Assembly: GCA_021845865.1 (NCBI GenBank)
Contig: JAJZVC010000013.1
Span: 1-63,199, forward strand
Length of the DNA: 63,199 bases
Origin: Pseudomonadota bacterium
GTDB lineage: Bacteria; Pseudomonadota; Gammaproteobacteria; Burkholderiales; UBA9220
Direction: 5' to 3'
Shown: one piece after another, positions 1 through 9,299 of the stretch
Layout: every line of letters begins with the position of its first letter
How positions within the stretch are numbered: position 1 is the first letter of the stretch
Position numbers and translations under genes: made by a program
The notes under the pieces: generated by a model
Seen by the model: only the letters and a program-made list of their open reading frames with translations
Databases searched by the model: none
What the model was told of the DNA's origin: nothing

Positions 1-174
1 CGCCGCAAGATTTACAGCTCCTTGGAGGAACTCCAGGCCGATCTCGACGCCTGGATCAGCTTCTATAACCAGGAGCGGACCCATCAGGGTAAGATGTGCT
101 GCGGCAGAACTCCCCTGCAAACGCTGACTGCGGGAAAGGAGGTCTGGAAGGAAAAAGTGCAACACCTGAATTGA
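1..174 (+). CDS. IS481-like transposase, C-terminal fragment (5' end outside window)
   Basis: The frame is open from base 1 to a TGA at 172-174 (57 residues). It reads as the end of a DDE integrase-core transposase: FYNQERTHQG followed by GRTPLQTL matches the usual YN-x2-R-x-H-x-G ... TP-x-Q close of the IS481/IS3 rve domain. The catalytic DDE residues lie upstream, outside the window, so activity cannot be judged. The family assignment rests on this tail and on the terminal repeat, and an IS3-group origin is the main alternative. Confidence 0.72.
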   Translation, partial: RRKIYSSLEELQADLDAWISFYNQERTHQGKMCCGRTPLQTLTAGKEVWKEKVQHLN

Positions 175-204
175 TCTGACAATCGGGCACCGCAAAACGG
201 GGAC

Positions 205-230
205 TGTCAGATCAAGTCTGAACTTCTACA
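205..230. repeat. Putative right terminal inverted repeat of the IS
   Basis: Read from the outside in on the minus strand it starts TGTAGAAGTTCAGACTTGAT, with the TGT tip and the GACTTGATCTGACA block typical of IS481-family ends. A partial internal echo (TGATCTGAC) lies just after the transposase stop at 171-181. The matching left repeat is outside the window. Confidence 0.6.
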
Positions 231-257
231 ACTTTTCTCATGGCGCCGCGCCCAGCG

Positions 258-1214
258 TCAGGAGTTGCTGGCGAGGGTCTTGGAGCGGGCGGTGAAGGCC
301 GGGGCGCTGGCTTCCAGCCACTTCTTGATGCGGTTGGCGTCGCCGAGGCGGCTGTTCTTGCCCAGGGAGTCCAGCAGCACGATGATGGTCGGGCGGTGGG
401 CGATCTTGGCCTGCATCACCAGGCAGTGGCCGGCCTCGTTGATAAAGCCGGTTTTTGACAGGCCGATGTCCCAGTGGCCGGCGCGCACCAGGGCGTTGGT
501 GTTGCGGTATTCCAGGGTGCGGCTGGGGAGGGCCACTTCGTATTCGGGCGTGGTGGTGATGGCCCGGATCAGGGAGTAGTGGTAGCTGGCCTTGACCATC
601 TTGCTCAGGTCGTTGGCGGTGGACATGTTGGCGGAATGCAGGCCGGTGGAGTCGGCGAAGTGGCTGTTGCTCATGCCTAGCTGCTGGGCCTTGTGGTTCA
701 TGGCGGCGACGAAGGCGCGGATGCCGCCGGGGTAGTTGCGGCCCAGGGCGGCGGCGGCGCGGTTCTCCGACGACATCAGCGCCAGCTGCAGCATCTCGCG
801 GCGGGTGAGGGTGGTGCCCACGGCGAGGCGGGAACCGGAGCCCCGCAGGGTGTCCACGTCCTCGGGTTCGACGGTGATGCGCTCCTCCAGGGGGAGATTG
901 GCGTCGAGCACCACCATGGCGGTCATCAGCTTGGTGATGGAGGCGATGGGACGCTGTTCGTTGGCGTTCTTGGAGTACAGCACCGAGCCGTTTTTCTGGT
1001 CGAGGACCAGGGCGGAGCTGGATTTGAGGGCCAGGTGAGCCACCGTTTCCTCGGTGGGGGCGTAATGCTTCCTGGCCGCGTGGAGGTGCTTCGCGGCGGC
1101 GGGCTTGGCGGCGTGGCGCAGCTTAACGTGGTAGCGGTCCTTGGCGTTGGACGCCGCGGCGAAAGTGGACAAGGCGGTTGCCAGCGCCACGGTCAAAATC
1201 AGCTTTTTTTGCAC
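258..1214 (-). CDS. pbpG: D-alanyl-D-alanine endopeptidase (PBP7/8 type, S11 family)
   Basis: This is a 318-residue periplasmic low-molecular-weight penicillin-binding protein that would cleave D-Ala-DAP cross-links in peptidoglycan. An N-terminal signal peptide (about 1-24) is followed by the three S11 active-site motifs: SITK (Ser92/Lys95), SEN (149-151) and KTG (254-256). The start is a GTG at 1214, preceded by a good ribosome site (GGAGAGGGAGG). Length and motif spacing fit PbpG better than DacA/DacC, which are longer and carry a C-terminal membrane anchor. A strong promoter and a palindrome lie upstream. The gene is convergent with the IS end. Confidence 0.88.
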   Translation of the reverse strand: MQKKLILTVALATALSTFAAASNAKDRYHVKLRHAAKPAAAKHLHAARKHYAPTEETVAHLALKSSSALVLDQKNGSVLYSKNANEQRPIASITKLMTAMVVLDANLPLEERITVEPEDVDTLRGSGSRLAVGTTLTRREMLQLALMSSENRAAAALGRNYPGGIRAFVAAMNHKAQQLGMSNSHFADSTGLHSANMSTANDLSKMVKASYHYSLIRAITTTPEYEVALPSRTLEYRNTNALVRAGHWDIGLSKTGFINEAGHCLVMQAKIAHRPTIIVLLDSLGKNSRLGDANRIKKWLEASAPAFTARSKTLASNS

Positions 1215-1280
1215 ACTGCCTCCCTCTCCAGAAACACCGGCAGTATACCACGGGAAAACCGGTGCCTGGGAAATGACATT

Positions 1281-1299
1281 GTGTAACTGAGGGTTACAC
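1281..1299. promoter_or_regulatory. Perfect palindrome (candidate operator) in the pbpG leader
   Basis: GTGTAAC-TGAGG-GTTACAC has 7-bp arms and a 5-bp spacer. It lies 14 bp downstream of the -10 element at 1314-1319 on the minus strand, and so within the first transcribed bases of pbpG. That is where a repressor operator would be expected. It could also be a short hairpin in the 5' leader. No regulator is identified. Confidence 0.4.
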
Positions 1300-1313
1300 C
1301 AGTTTTTTAACGT

Positions 1314-1342
1314 TTTATACGAGAATTCGCGGCGCTTGTCAA
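1314..1342 (-). promoter_or_regulatory. Sigma-70 promoter for pbpG
   Basis: On the minus strand, TTGACA (1342-1337), a 17-bp spacer and TATAAA (1319-1314) make a near-consensus promoter about 100 bp before the pbpG GTG. The -35 box overlaps the stop codon of the upstream kinase gene. A second, extended -10-like element (TGGTATACT) occurs nearer the gene without a clear -35. Confidence 0.7.
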
Positions 1343-3708
1343 TGGGCGGGGTGCTTCTTTTCCAGGGCCAGGATGGCCTGGTTGCGCAGGGTGCGCAGGA
1401 GGTTGAGTTCCCGGGGGCCGATGCTGAATTCGCTGCCCCGGTCCTTGTCGGCGTAAATCATGCCCACCGGGTGCTGGTTCGCGGTCAGGGGAAGGAGGAG
1501 GACGGTTCGGGCGGGGACCAGGCGGCGGTACCAGTCGGGAACGTGGTCGCGGATTTCCTCGGCGTCGATATCCTTCACCAGCAGGTAGTCCCGTTGCTGC
1601 AAGGCCTGGTGAAAGATATCCGGGGCATAGGCGAGGGGAAAGCTGAAATCGGCCAGCAGGCGGGGGATATCACGGCCAAAGCCGAAGCGCCCGCACATCA
1701 CGTGCCGTTGCGGGTCCGCCGCGCACAGCAGGATGCGGGAGAAATCCATGGCCCGGTACATGGCTTCCAGGATGATGTGGAGGATGTCGTTGAGTTTGTA
1801 ATCGGCCCCCATCAGGGTGTTGGTCACGTCCTGGATGCCGGCGGAGAGCACGGCGAGGGGGTCGGGGGCCAGCTGCGGGGAGCCTTCGCCGGCAGGAGGG
1901 AGCGTGCCGTGGAGGGATTCCGCCGCCAGCCGGTCCATGGTCTGGACGGCGGCGGCTGACCAGGCGCTGACCTGCTTGAAAAAGGGGCTTTGCAGCAGGT
2001 CCAGGTTGAGCGCCACGGCTTCCCGCAGCATGTCCTGCACCGCTTTTTCCACCACCTCGGTGAGTTGTTCGGCGTTGAGCGTGAAATGGCGGCTGAAGGC
2101 CTCCACCAGCCGCGCCAGGGGCTGCTCCCGCTCCTCCGGCGAGGCCGCGCGCACGGTATCGCCAAGGCCGTTGGCCAGCAGGGCGATCTGGCGCAGGCGC
2201 TCGTCTTCGGGGGAGGGGGGGGCGAGGCCGTCCAGGGTCAGCTTGCGCATGCTGTAAATGATCTTGTCCGGAAAGCGCCAGGCCTGGGCGACGCCGATGC
2301 CGATTTCCTCGAAATTGAGATTGAGCACGCTGGCGGCCGCTTGCTGGGGCTCCTCGCCTTCAGCGATGCGGCGCAGGATTTCGGCGTATTCCTCGCGGAA
2401 ATAGAACATCACCAGCAGGCGCCCGAGATTGTGCAGCATGGCGCAGATGAAGGCTTCCTCCATCGCCGCGAAGCCCAGCATCGGCGCCAGGCGGCGGGCC
2501 AGGATGCCGCAGAAGAAGGCGGCGATCACCTCGTCCCGCAGGTGGGCGGCCAGGTCCTTGTCCTGGAGCTTGTCGAACAGCACCAGGGAGATGGCCAGAT
2601 TGCGCACGGCCTCGAAGCCGATGATGGTCACCGCCCGGGAAACGGTGCTGATGTTGCCGCCGAACTGCTGGTAATAGGCGGTGTTGACCAGCTTCAGCAG
2701 GGTGTTGGTGAGGGCGAAGTCCTTGAGAATGGCGTTGGACAGGGTGGAGGCGCTCTGCTGGTCGGAACCGATGATCTTGTTGACCACGCTCACGGTGCGG
2801 GAGAGGGTGGGAAAATTGCTCTGGCGCCGCATCTTGAGAAGGAGGAAATCCAGGGCCACCTGTTTGCCGTTGCCGGCGGGGACGGTTTGCTGCCGGGGGG
2901 CGAGATAGTCCTTGAGGGCGGCCGCCATCTCCTCGGCGCTATGGGGGCGGCTGGCGGGGGACTTCTCCAGGGCGCGCATCACGATCTCGTCCAGGCGCCG
3001 GTCCACCTCGCCGTTCAGGCGCGAAGGCGGGGCAAAGGGCGCGTGCGCCACCTTGTGCAGGATTTCGTAGAGGTTTCCGCCCGAAACTGCCGCGTGGCCG
3101 GTGAGCATTTCGTACAGGATCATGCCGATGGCGAAGATGTCGGCCTGGGGGGTGGACTGCCGTTCCTCGATGTATTCCGGCGCCATGTACAGGGGGGTGC
3201 CGAACATTTCCTCGCCGCCGTCGCGGGGCGAGGAAACCCGGCTGGCGATGCCGAAATCCATGACCCGGGCCATGCCCTTGCGGTCGATCATGATGTTGGC
3301 GGGCTTCAGGTCCCGGTGGAGGACGTCCATCTGGTGGGCATACCCCACCCCCTCCAGGACCTGGATGGCGATTTCCGCCGCGCGGGCGGGCAGAAGACGC
3401 CCCTTGTCCGCGATCTGCCTGGCCAGGGTGTCGCCCTCGACGAACTCGAACACCAGGTAGGGGACGCCGTTTTCCTCGCCGGCATCGTAGAGGGTGACGA
3501 TGTTGGGGTGCTGGAGACGGCTGACGGTGCGCGCCTCGGCCAGAAGGGTCTGGACTTCCTGCTCCCGCTGGTCTCCCAGCAGCACGGTTTTGATCGCGAC
3601 GCGCCGCTGCAGGCGGGGGTCCTCGGCCAGGTAAACCGTGCCCTGGGCCCCCTGGCCGAGGACCTGGAGGATGCGGAAGCGGCCGATGGTGGCGGGGGCA
3701 GGGGGCAC
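1339..3708 (-). CDS. Serine/threonine protein kinase fused to HDOD and GAF domains
   Basis: This 789-residue cytoplasmic signalling protein starts with a complete Hanks-type kinase: glycine loop GQGAQGTV (18-25), VAIK with Lys40, HRDLKPAN (Asp133, Asn138), DFG (151-153) and GTPLYMAPE. All catalytic residues are present, so it should be active. An HDOD domain follows (about 285-520), a metal-less HD relative used for protein-protein output, and then a C-terminal GAF sensor (about 620-785). There is no transmembrane segment, PASTA or WD repeat, unlike most bacterial receptor kinases. It sits between a PilZ gene and pbpG on the same strand. Substrate and ligand are unknown. Confidence 0.85.
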   Translation of the reverse strand: MPPAPATIGRFRILQVLGQGAQGTVYLAEDPRLQRRVAIKTVLLGDQREQEVQTLLAEARTVSRLQHPNIVTLYDAGEENGVPYLVFEFVEGDTLARQIADKGRLLPARAAEIAIQVLEGVGYAHQMDVLHRDLKPANIMIDRKGMARVMDFGIASRVSSPRDGGEEMFGTPLYMAPEYIEERQSTPQADIFAIGMILYEMLTGHAAVSGGNLYEILHKVAHAPFAPPSRLNGEVDRRLDEIVMRALEKSPASRPHSAEEMAAALKDYLAPRQQTVPAGNGKQVALDFLLLKMRRQSNFPTLSRTVSVVNKIIGSDQQSASTLSNAILKDFALTNTLLKLVNTAYYQQFGGNISTVSRAVTIIGFEAVRNLAISLVLFDKLQDKDLAAHLRDEVIAAFFCGILARRLAPMLGFAAMEEAFICAMLHNLGRLLVMFYFREEYAEILRRIAEGEEPQQAAASVLNLNFEEIGIGVAQAWRFPDKIIYSMRKLTLDGLAPPSPEDERLRQIALLANGLGDTVRAASPEEREQPLARLVEAFSRHFTLNAEQLTEVVEKAVQDMLREAVALNLDLLQSPFFKQVSAWSAAAVQTMDRLAAESLHGTLPPAGEGSPQLAPDPLAVLSAGIQDVTNTLMGADYKLNDILHIILEAMYRAMDFSRILLCAADPQRHVMCGRFGFGRDIPRLLADFSFPLAYAPDIFHQALQQRDYLLVKDIDAEEIRDHVPDWYRRLVPARTVLLLPLTANQHPVGMIYADKDRGSEFSIGPRELNLLRTLRNQAILALEKKHPAH

Positions 3709-3765
3709 GGTGGGAGGGTGGCGGTGGCGAAACCCGGATTATATGCCAACCGCCCCGGGCGGTGT

Positions 3766-4686
3766 TTAGGCGAGGTGGCCCTTGGCGATGCGTTCGAATA
3801 CCAGGCAGCGCAGCCACAATACCTGTTCGGGCGGAATGTGGCTGAATTCCACGCCGTATTCGAGGATTTTCCGCCCCTTCGTTCCCTCGCCGGCGGCGGC
3901 GCGGCGGATGACGGCGTCGAGGGAAAGGTCGGCGCGGATGTCGTCGATGCTCACCGGAAAGGCGAGGTGGATGGTGTCGCGCTCCATCCCCACGGAGCCG
4001 GTGGTGACCAGCTTGGCGCCGTTGCCCGAGAGATTGATGATGCGGCCCCGGGTCTGGGCGCCGGCCGCCCCCACCACGTCGGCGCCGATGTCCACCTTGA
4101 CCCAGGGGGACTGGCGCAGTTTCTGGCGGCTGACCTTGGCGGGATATTCCAGGTGCAGATAGTGGGTGGGGCTGATGCAGCTGCGCAGGATGGCCGAGCG
4201 GAAAAGGGTGATTTCGCTGCCCGTGAGCATGCGCACTTCCACCTGTTCGCCGTCGATGAATTCGATCAGCTGCCCTTGATCGGCCGGGGTGGTGACGATG
4301 ATGCTGTGGCCCTTGATGTAGCCCACCAGCCGGGAAACGTAATTGGCGCCGCTGTTCAGCAGGCGGAGCTGGAGCCGCTCGCCCACCTGGGGACGGATGC
4401 CGGGCGGGGGAAACAGCTCCCCCGGAGCGAGGTCGGGTTTCTCGGCCGCCGCGGGTTTGGCCTTGGCCTTCGGCTTCGGGGATTCTTCCTGGCCGTCTGC
4501 AGGGGCCGCCGCTTCGCCTTCGCGGCGAAACAGGCCGTCCTCCAGCACGCTGGACAGCAGCTGCACCTGCTGGGCGGAAATCTCCTCGCCGTCGTAGAAC
4601 ATGACGTTCCCCTCCTTGTCGTAGAGGGGCCACGGCAAGGCTTGTCCGAGGGGAATCTGGTCAAGGGTGACGGGGATCATCTTCAT
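3766..4686 (-). CDS. PilZ-domain protein with YcgR-like N-terminal domain (c-di-GMP receptor)
   Basis: About 306 residues. The N-terminal half carries a low-complexity Ala/Lys/Pro linker and a YcgR-like beta domain. The C-terminal half is a PilZ domain with both c-di-GMP motifs: an RxxxR run (in SRQKLRQSP) and NLSGNGAKL (N/DxSxxG). YcgR proteins act as flagellar brakes or other c-di-GMP effectors. I chose the ATG at 4686 (MKMIPVTLDQ) because the 12 residues added by an upstream ATG at 4722 look non-coding; 4680 is also possible. It lies 58 bp upstream of the kinase-HDOD gene on the same strand. Confidence 0.8.
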   Translation of the reverse strand: MKMIPVTLDQIPLGQALPWPLYDKEGNVMFYDGEEISAQQVQLLSSVLEDGLFRREGEAAAPADGQEESPKPKAKAKPAAAEKPDLAPGELFPPPGIRPQVGERLQLRLLNSGANYVSRLVGYIKGHSIIVTTPADQGQLIEFIDGEQVEVRMLTGSEITLFRSAILRSCISPTHYLHLEYPAKVSRQKLRQSPWVKVDIGADVVGAAGAQTRGRIINLSGNGAKLVTTGSVGMERDTIHLAFPVSIDDIRADLSLDAVIRRAAAGEGTKGRKILEYGVEFSHIPPEQVLWLRCLVFERIAKGHLA

Positions 4687-4744
4687 GGCCCCATGATGCC
4701 AAAACGGCGGGGAGGGGGGCAATGAGGAAAACCCCTAATGGGGG

Positions 4745-5728
4745 TCAATTGCCGGCCAGGCTGCCGGTCTCCACCGCGGCGATGGCCTTGGCCTGGTTCA
4801 TGTCGGTGGTGTAGCCGCAGGCATAGAGGCAGGAGGCGATCTGGTTGACCAGGGGGAGGGGGAGAGGGATTTTGCCTTCCAGGGTCTGGCGTATCCAGTC
4901 GGCGGTGGCGGCGGCGCTGCAATCGGCCGGTGCTCCGGCATGGTGCCGCGCCGATTCCGGCTCGGCCTCGAACAGCACCTGTCCTTCCCCTTGCCGGAAA
5001 TATTCCAGCCGCGGGCGGCGCGAGGGGCTGGCGAAGGCCTCGCCTTCCGTTCCCTCGAGCAGGATGGCGTGGGCCTGGGTGAGGGCAAGGAAGCGGCGGT
5101 ATTTTTCCAGGTAGCCCGGCCGGCTGGTGCCGATCAGGCGAATGCCTCCGGCGGTCAGGGGGTCGATCAGCTTTACCAGGTGATGGGGGCTGGTGCGCAA
5201 GCCGAGGCGGGCGCGCAGGGCCAGAAGGGATTGCAGGTTGGGGCACAGGACCCCGGCGGGAACGAAGGCGAGGTGCTCCCGGTGCAGGGAGTCCTGGGCC
5301 TGGTCCAGGCTGAGGCTGGGCATGATGCCGAGCTCGCGGAAGATGTGGGCGCTGGTGACGCGGCCGAAACCCTCGAGGGTGCCGTGGACCAGCACCGGCA
5401 CGCCGAAGCGCTGCAACAGCAGCGCCAGCAGGGGCAGCAGGTTGGGCTGGTGGCGGGCGCCGCCGTAGCTGGGAATGACGATCGCCCCCGGCTTCCCCGG
5501 CGGCGGCTCGATGGCGCCGACCCGCTCGGCCAGGGCGCGGTGGAAGCCGAGCAGCTCTTCCAGGGATTCGCTTTTCATCCGCAGGGCGGCCAGGAGGGCG
5601 CCCAGTTCCAGGTCCGGCACGCCGCCGTCGAGGACGGCGGAAAACAGGTGGTAGGCTTCGTCCTCGTTCAGGTCCTGGGGGTCGGCGCAGTCCCGTGCGA
5701 TCTGTTTGAGATGGCTGGCGAAATTCAT
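4745..5728 (-). CDS. ybiB: YbiB-like protein (TrpD2 family, nucleic-acid-binding anthranilate phosphoribosyltransferase homologue)
   Basis: This 327-residue protein resembles anthranilate phosphoribosyltransferase (TrpD) but belongs to the YbiB/TrpD2 branch, characterised in E. coli as a DNA/RNA-binding protein rather than a tryptophan enzyme. Visible traits are the N-terminal helical domain with LLAALRMKSES, the glycine-rich IPSYGGARHQPNL segment in place of the TrpD GTGGD loop, and VLVHGTLEGFGRV. No trp genes are nearby. It stands alone between a PAS/GGDEF/EAL gene (136 bp away) and the PilZ gene. Confidence 0.75.
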   Translation of the reverse strand: MNFASHLKQIARDCADPQDLNEDEAYHLFSAVLDGGVPDLELGALLAALRMKSESLEELLGFHRALAERVGAIEPPPGKPGAIVIPSYGGARHQPNLLPLLALLLQRFGVPVLVHGTLEGFGRVTSAHIFRELGIMPSLSLDQAQDSLHREHLAFVPAGVLCPNLQSLLALRARLGLRTSPHHLVKLIDPLTAGGIRLIGTSRPGYLEKYRRFLALTQAHAILLEGTEGEAFASPSRRPRLEYFRQGEGQVLFEAEPESARHHAGAPADCSAAATADWIRQTLEGKIPLPLPLVNQIASCLYACGYTTDMNQAKAIAAVETGSLAGN

Positions 5729-5864
5729 GGCTGGATGCGTTGGAAAACCCGGTTGCCGGGAGGGAATGCAAGGGCTGTGCCAGTGGGTCTTGCCTTGTCT
5801 ATTCAGTGGGATAGCGCGTTGCGGCGCGGGCTGGGCGGTACCGTTATGGTGCGCCGGCGCTTTT

Positions 5865-8800
5865 TCAGTGCATGGGCAAGGCGCCGGCGCGAAGCAGGGT
5901 TTCGAATTCTTCCGCGGGCACCGGCCGGCTGAAATAGAAGCCCTGCACCTCGTCGCAGCCGTGGGCGAGGAGGAATTCCGCCTGGGCGGCGGTTTCCACC
6001 CCTTCGGCGACGATGTTCAGGTTGAGGTGGTGGCCGAGGCTGATGATGGAACGGGCGATGGCCACGTCGTCGGAATTGTGGGGAATGTCGTCGATGAAGC
6101 TGCGGTCGATCTTCAGCGTGTCCACCGGCAGGCGCTTGAGGTAGTTGAGGGAGGAATAGCCGGTGCCGAAGTCGTCCACCGACACCCGCACCCCCAGCTC
6201 CCGCAGCCATTCCAGGGCGTCGAGGGCGGCGCGGTCGTTGTCCATCAGCAGGCTCTCGGTGATTTCCAGCTCCAGGGCATGGGGGGGGAGCCCGCTTTCC
6301 CGCAGGGCGGCGGTGACGGTTTCGATCAGGTTGTTGCGCTTGAACTGGACCGGCGACAGGTTGACCGACATGCGCAGGGCGGGGTAGCCCGTTTCCTGCC
6401 AAGCCAGGGTCTGGCGGCAGGCCGCGGCCAGCACCCACTCGCCGATGGGGACGATGAGGCCGGATTCCTCCGCCACGGGGATGAAGTCGTTGGGGGGGAC
6501 CAGCTTGCCATCGGCGGCGCGCCAGCGCAGCAGGGCCTCGGCGCCGACGATCTGGCCGTTTTGCAGGCTGACCTTGGGCTGGTAGAAGAGCACGAATTCC
6601 CCGTTTTCCAGGGCCTGGCGCAGGCCGGCCTGCAGCTTCATGCGGCTGTGGGTCTCCACGTTCATGGAGGCGGAGAAGAACTGGAAATTGTTGCGCCCCT
6701 GGTTCTTCGCCGCGTACATCGCCATGTCGGCATTCTTCAGCAGCTGCTCGGGGTCGGCGTTCTCCACCGGATAGACGGTGATGCCGATGCTGGTGCTGGT
6801 ATAGACTTCGTTGCCGTCGAGGGTGAACGGCCTGGCGAGGGCTTCCATGATCTTCGCCGCCAGGGTCTCGGCCCCCTCGATGCCCTCCAGGTCGGTCTGG
6901 ATGATGGCGAACTCGTCGCCGCCGAGGCGGGCCACGGTGTCCGTGTCCCGCAGGCATTCCTGGAGGCGGGCGGCGACGCTTTGCAGGAGCAGGTCGCCCA
7001 CGTGGTGGCCGAGGGTGTCGTTGATTTCCTTGAAGCGGTCCAGGTCGAGGAAGTGCAGCGCCATCAGGGTGTCGTGGCGCTTGGCGCCAGCCATGGCCAG
7101 CCGCAGGTGGTCGAGGAACAGGGTGCGGTTGGCCAGGCCGGTGAGCACGTCGTAGAAGGCCAGGAAATTGAGCTGGCGCTCCGCCTTCTGCTGCTCGGTG
7201 ATGTCCAGCAGGATGCCGATCAGGGCGGGGCGGCCCTGGTATTCCATGGGCCGGCTGTGGACTTCCACCTCGATCAGGCTGCCGTCCTGGCGCCAGGCCC
7301 GGTAGATGTTGCGGGAGGCGGCGGTATCCCCTTCGCTGCGCTTGCGGATGTTCTGCTTCAGCCGGTCGTGATCCTCCGGCAGGACGATGTCGTAGGGGCC
7401 CAGGCGCAGCATCTCCTCCGGGGAATAGCCGAAGATGTCCGCCATGCGCGGGTTGACGTAGGTAAAGCGCTTGTCCTGGATGATGTAGATGCCGGCCAGG
7501 GACTGTTCCACCAGGCCGCGGAACAGGGCTTCCGCCTCGGCGAGCTGCTCCTGCTCCCGCTTGCGCTCGGTGAGGTCGACGATCACCCCCACCAGGCCGG
7601 CCACGTGGCCGTCGGAATCGTTGAAGGTGGCCTTGTTGAACATCAGGGAACGCATTTCGCCGCTGGGAAGGGGCACGGCGTATTCGTAAATCTGCAGCCC
7701 GGGCTCGGCGAAGAGGGCGTCGTCCATGCGCCGGTAGGTGTCGGCGACTTCCGGGGGGGCCACATCGTAAACCGTCTTGCCCGCCAGGTCCTCGGGACGG
7801 AGGCCGTAGAGGCGGGAAAAAGCCTCGTTGCAGCCCAGGTAGCGGCCTTCCCGGTTCTTGTAGAACACCGGGTTGGGAATGGCGTTGAACAGGGCCTGGT
7901 TGAAGTGGAGCTGTTCCTGCAAGGCCTGGCCGGCCTGTTCCCGTTCCTGGATCAGCGTTTCGAGGATGCGGTTGGCCTCGGTCAGTTCGCGGGTCCGCGC
8001 CGCCACCCGGTTTTCCAGTTCCGCGTGGATCTCGCGCAGCTTCCGCTCGGCTTCCTTGCGCTCGGAGATGTCCTCCACGAACACCAGCACGCCGGTAACC
8101 CGCTGCTGGAGCAGGATGGGCTGGAAGAAGAAGCGGTAATCCCCCCGTTTGTCGCCGAGGGTGGAGGTATAGGCCGTCTCCAGGGTGGACGCCTCGCCGG
8201 CCAGGGCGCGGCGGATGTAGGGAACCAGGGTGGCGTCGCGGGCTTGGGTGGCCATGTTGAAGCCGATGGCCTCGCTCCGCTGCCCGCCCACCGCTTCGAG
8301 GAAGGCGCGGTTGCAGTCGGTGATGCGCCCGGTGGTGTCGAGGCGCACCATGCCCACCGGCGCCTGGTCGAAGAGGTGCTTCATGCGGATTTCGTTTTCC
8401 ACCAGGGCCCGGCTGGCCTGGTCGGCCAGTTCCCGCAGGCGGAGGGGATTGCGGGTCACGAACCAGGCCAGAACGGCCACCGCCAGGGTCAGTATCCCCC
8501 CGATGAGGTCGAGCCGATGGATGGCCGGGCTGGCGCGCCAGCCTCCCTTGGGGGTGGCGGCCAGTTGCCAGCTGCCGTGGGGCAGGTTGATGTCCAGCAG
8601 CACCGGGTCGGCGCCGTACAGCTCGGGATTGCCCCAGAACACGCTGCCGGTGGCGCCTTCGCCGTCCTTGCCGCGGAGGGCGAAGTCGAGGCCGGAGCCG
8701 GGGTCCAGCAGGCCGGCCTCGCGGAAAAGCGCGTCCTGGAGAATCACCACCTGGGCGAACCCCCAATAGCGCCCGCCGCCCGGTTTGCCGCCGGGAGGGG

Positions 8801-9299
8801 TGAGGTACACCGGCATGCGGGCGACGAATCCCCTGCCGCCGGACTTGAGGTCCAGGGGGCCGGCGAAGACGATGCGGCGGCTTTCGATGGCCCGTTTGGC
8901 CGGACCCTCGCGCTCCGGGTCGGCGAGGATGTCGAAGCCGAGAACGGCGGCGCTGTCCCGCCGCGGGTAGACATGGCTCACCCGGTTGTCTTTCGCCAGG
9001 CGCAGGCCCACGGTCTCGTTTTCCGGAGTCCGCAGCCAGGCCGCCAAGTCCGCGAATTCCGCCTGGGTGATGTCGGGGTGGGTGGAGACATACACCATCA
9101 GTCCCCGGGCGAGAAACACCCGCGAGTTGAGGGCGCTCTCCAGCCGGCTCCTCACCGCGCTGGCGCTGTTGAGCACGCTGGAGCGGACTTCCTGCTGGTA
9201 ACGGACCTGCTCCAGGCTGTCGAGGTACGCCACCAGTCCCCCCGCCGCGAGCGCGGCAGATAATGCGGCCAGGAGGGGAAGGAGGCGTTTGAGGGTCAT
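5865..9299 (-). CDS. CHASE-PAS-GGDEF-EAL membrane sensor (c-di-GMP cyclase/phosphodiesterase)
   Basis: This 1144-residue protein has a signal-anchor helix (about 7-25), a periplasmic CHASE-type domain (about 60-240) closed by a second membrane helix (about 265-283), three PAS modules (about 300-415, 465-580, 590-705) with a coiled coil near 415-465, a GGDEF domain and an EAL domain. GGDEF is intact (793-797) with an inhibitory RxxD site (RDTD, 784-787). EAL is intact (EALLRW from 921, [10 protein letters not shown] from 1042, AEGVET), so both activities are possible. Its ATG overlaps the dacB stop codon (ATGA), which suggests translational coupling. Confidence 0.9.
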   Translation of the reverse strand: MTLKRLLPLLAALSAALAAGGLVAYLDSLEQVRYQQEVRSSVLNSASAVRSRLESALNSRVFLARGLMVYVSTHPDITQAEFADLAAWLRTPENETVGLRLAKDNRVSHVYPRRDSAAVLGFDILADPEREGPAKRAIESRRIVFAGPLDLKSGGRGFVARMPVYLTPPGGKPGGGRYWGFAQVVILQDALFREAGLLDPGSGLDFALRGKDGEGATGSVFWGNPELYGADPVLLDINLPHGSWQLAATPKGGWRASPAIHRLDLIGGILTLAVAVLAWFVTRNPLRLRELADQASRALVENEIRMKHLFDQAPVGMVRLDTTGRITDCNRAFLEAVGGQRSEAIGFNMATQARDATLVPYIRRALAGEASTLETAYTSTLGDKRGDYRFFFQPILLQQRVTGVLVFVEDISERKEAERKLREIHAELENRVAARTRELTEANRILETLIQEREQAGQALQEQLHFNQALFNAIPNPVFYKNREGRYLGCNEAFSRLYGLRPEDLAGKTVYDVAPPEVADTYRRMDDALFAEPGLQIYEYAVPLPSGEMRSLMFNKATFNDSDGHVAGLVGVIVDLTERKREQEQLAEAEALFRGLVEQSLAGIYIIQDKRFTYVNPRMADIFGYSPEEMLRLGPYDIVLPEDHDRLKQNIRKRSEGDTAASRNIYRAWRQDGSLIEVEVHSRPMEYQGRPALIGILLDITEQQKAERQLNFLAFYDVLTGLANRTLFLDHLRLAMAGAKRHDTLMALHFLDLDRFKEINDTLGHHVGDLLLQSVAARLQECLRDTDTVARLGGDEFAIIQTDLEGIEGAETLAAKIMEALARPFTLDGNEVYTSTSIGITVYPVENADPEQLLKNADMAMYAAKNQGRNNFQFFSASMNVETHSRMKLQAGLRQALENGEFVLFYQPKVSLQNGQIVGAEALLRWRAADGKLVPPNDFIPVAEESGLIVPIGEWVLAAACRQTLAWQETGYPALRMSVNLSPVQFKRNNLIETVTAALRESGLPPHALELEITESLLMDNDRAALDALEWLRELGVRVSVDDFGTGYSSLNYLKRLPVDTLKIDRSFIDDIPHNSDDVAIARSIISLGHHLNLNIVAEGVETAAQAEFLLAHGCDEVQGFYFSRPVPAEEFETLLRAGALPMH

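Larger units (their letters stand above)
1..230 (+). mobile_element. Right end of an IS481-like insertion sequence
   Basis: The window opens inside an insertion sequence. It contains the last 57 codons of a transposase, a short non-coding tail, and a terminal sequence ending in ACA at position 230, the expected complement of the TGT ends of IS481-family elements. The left part lies outside the window. The element ends 27 bp before the last codon of the convergent pbpG-like gene, so it landed just outside that gene rather than disrupting it. Target-site duplications cannot be checked because the other end is missing. Confidence 0.7.

Noticed and set aside
1990-4725. A 911-codon plus-strand frame across the kinase and PilZ genes.
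   Set aside because: It is a shadow of two minus-strand genes with complete kinase and PilZ motifs; the plus-strand product has no recognisable domain.
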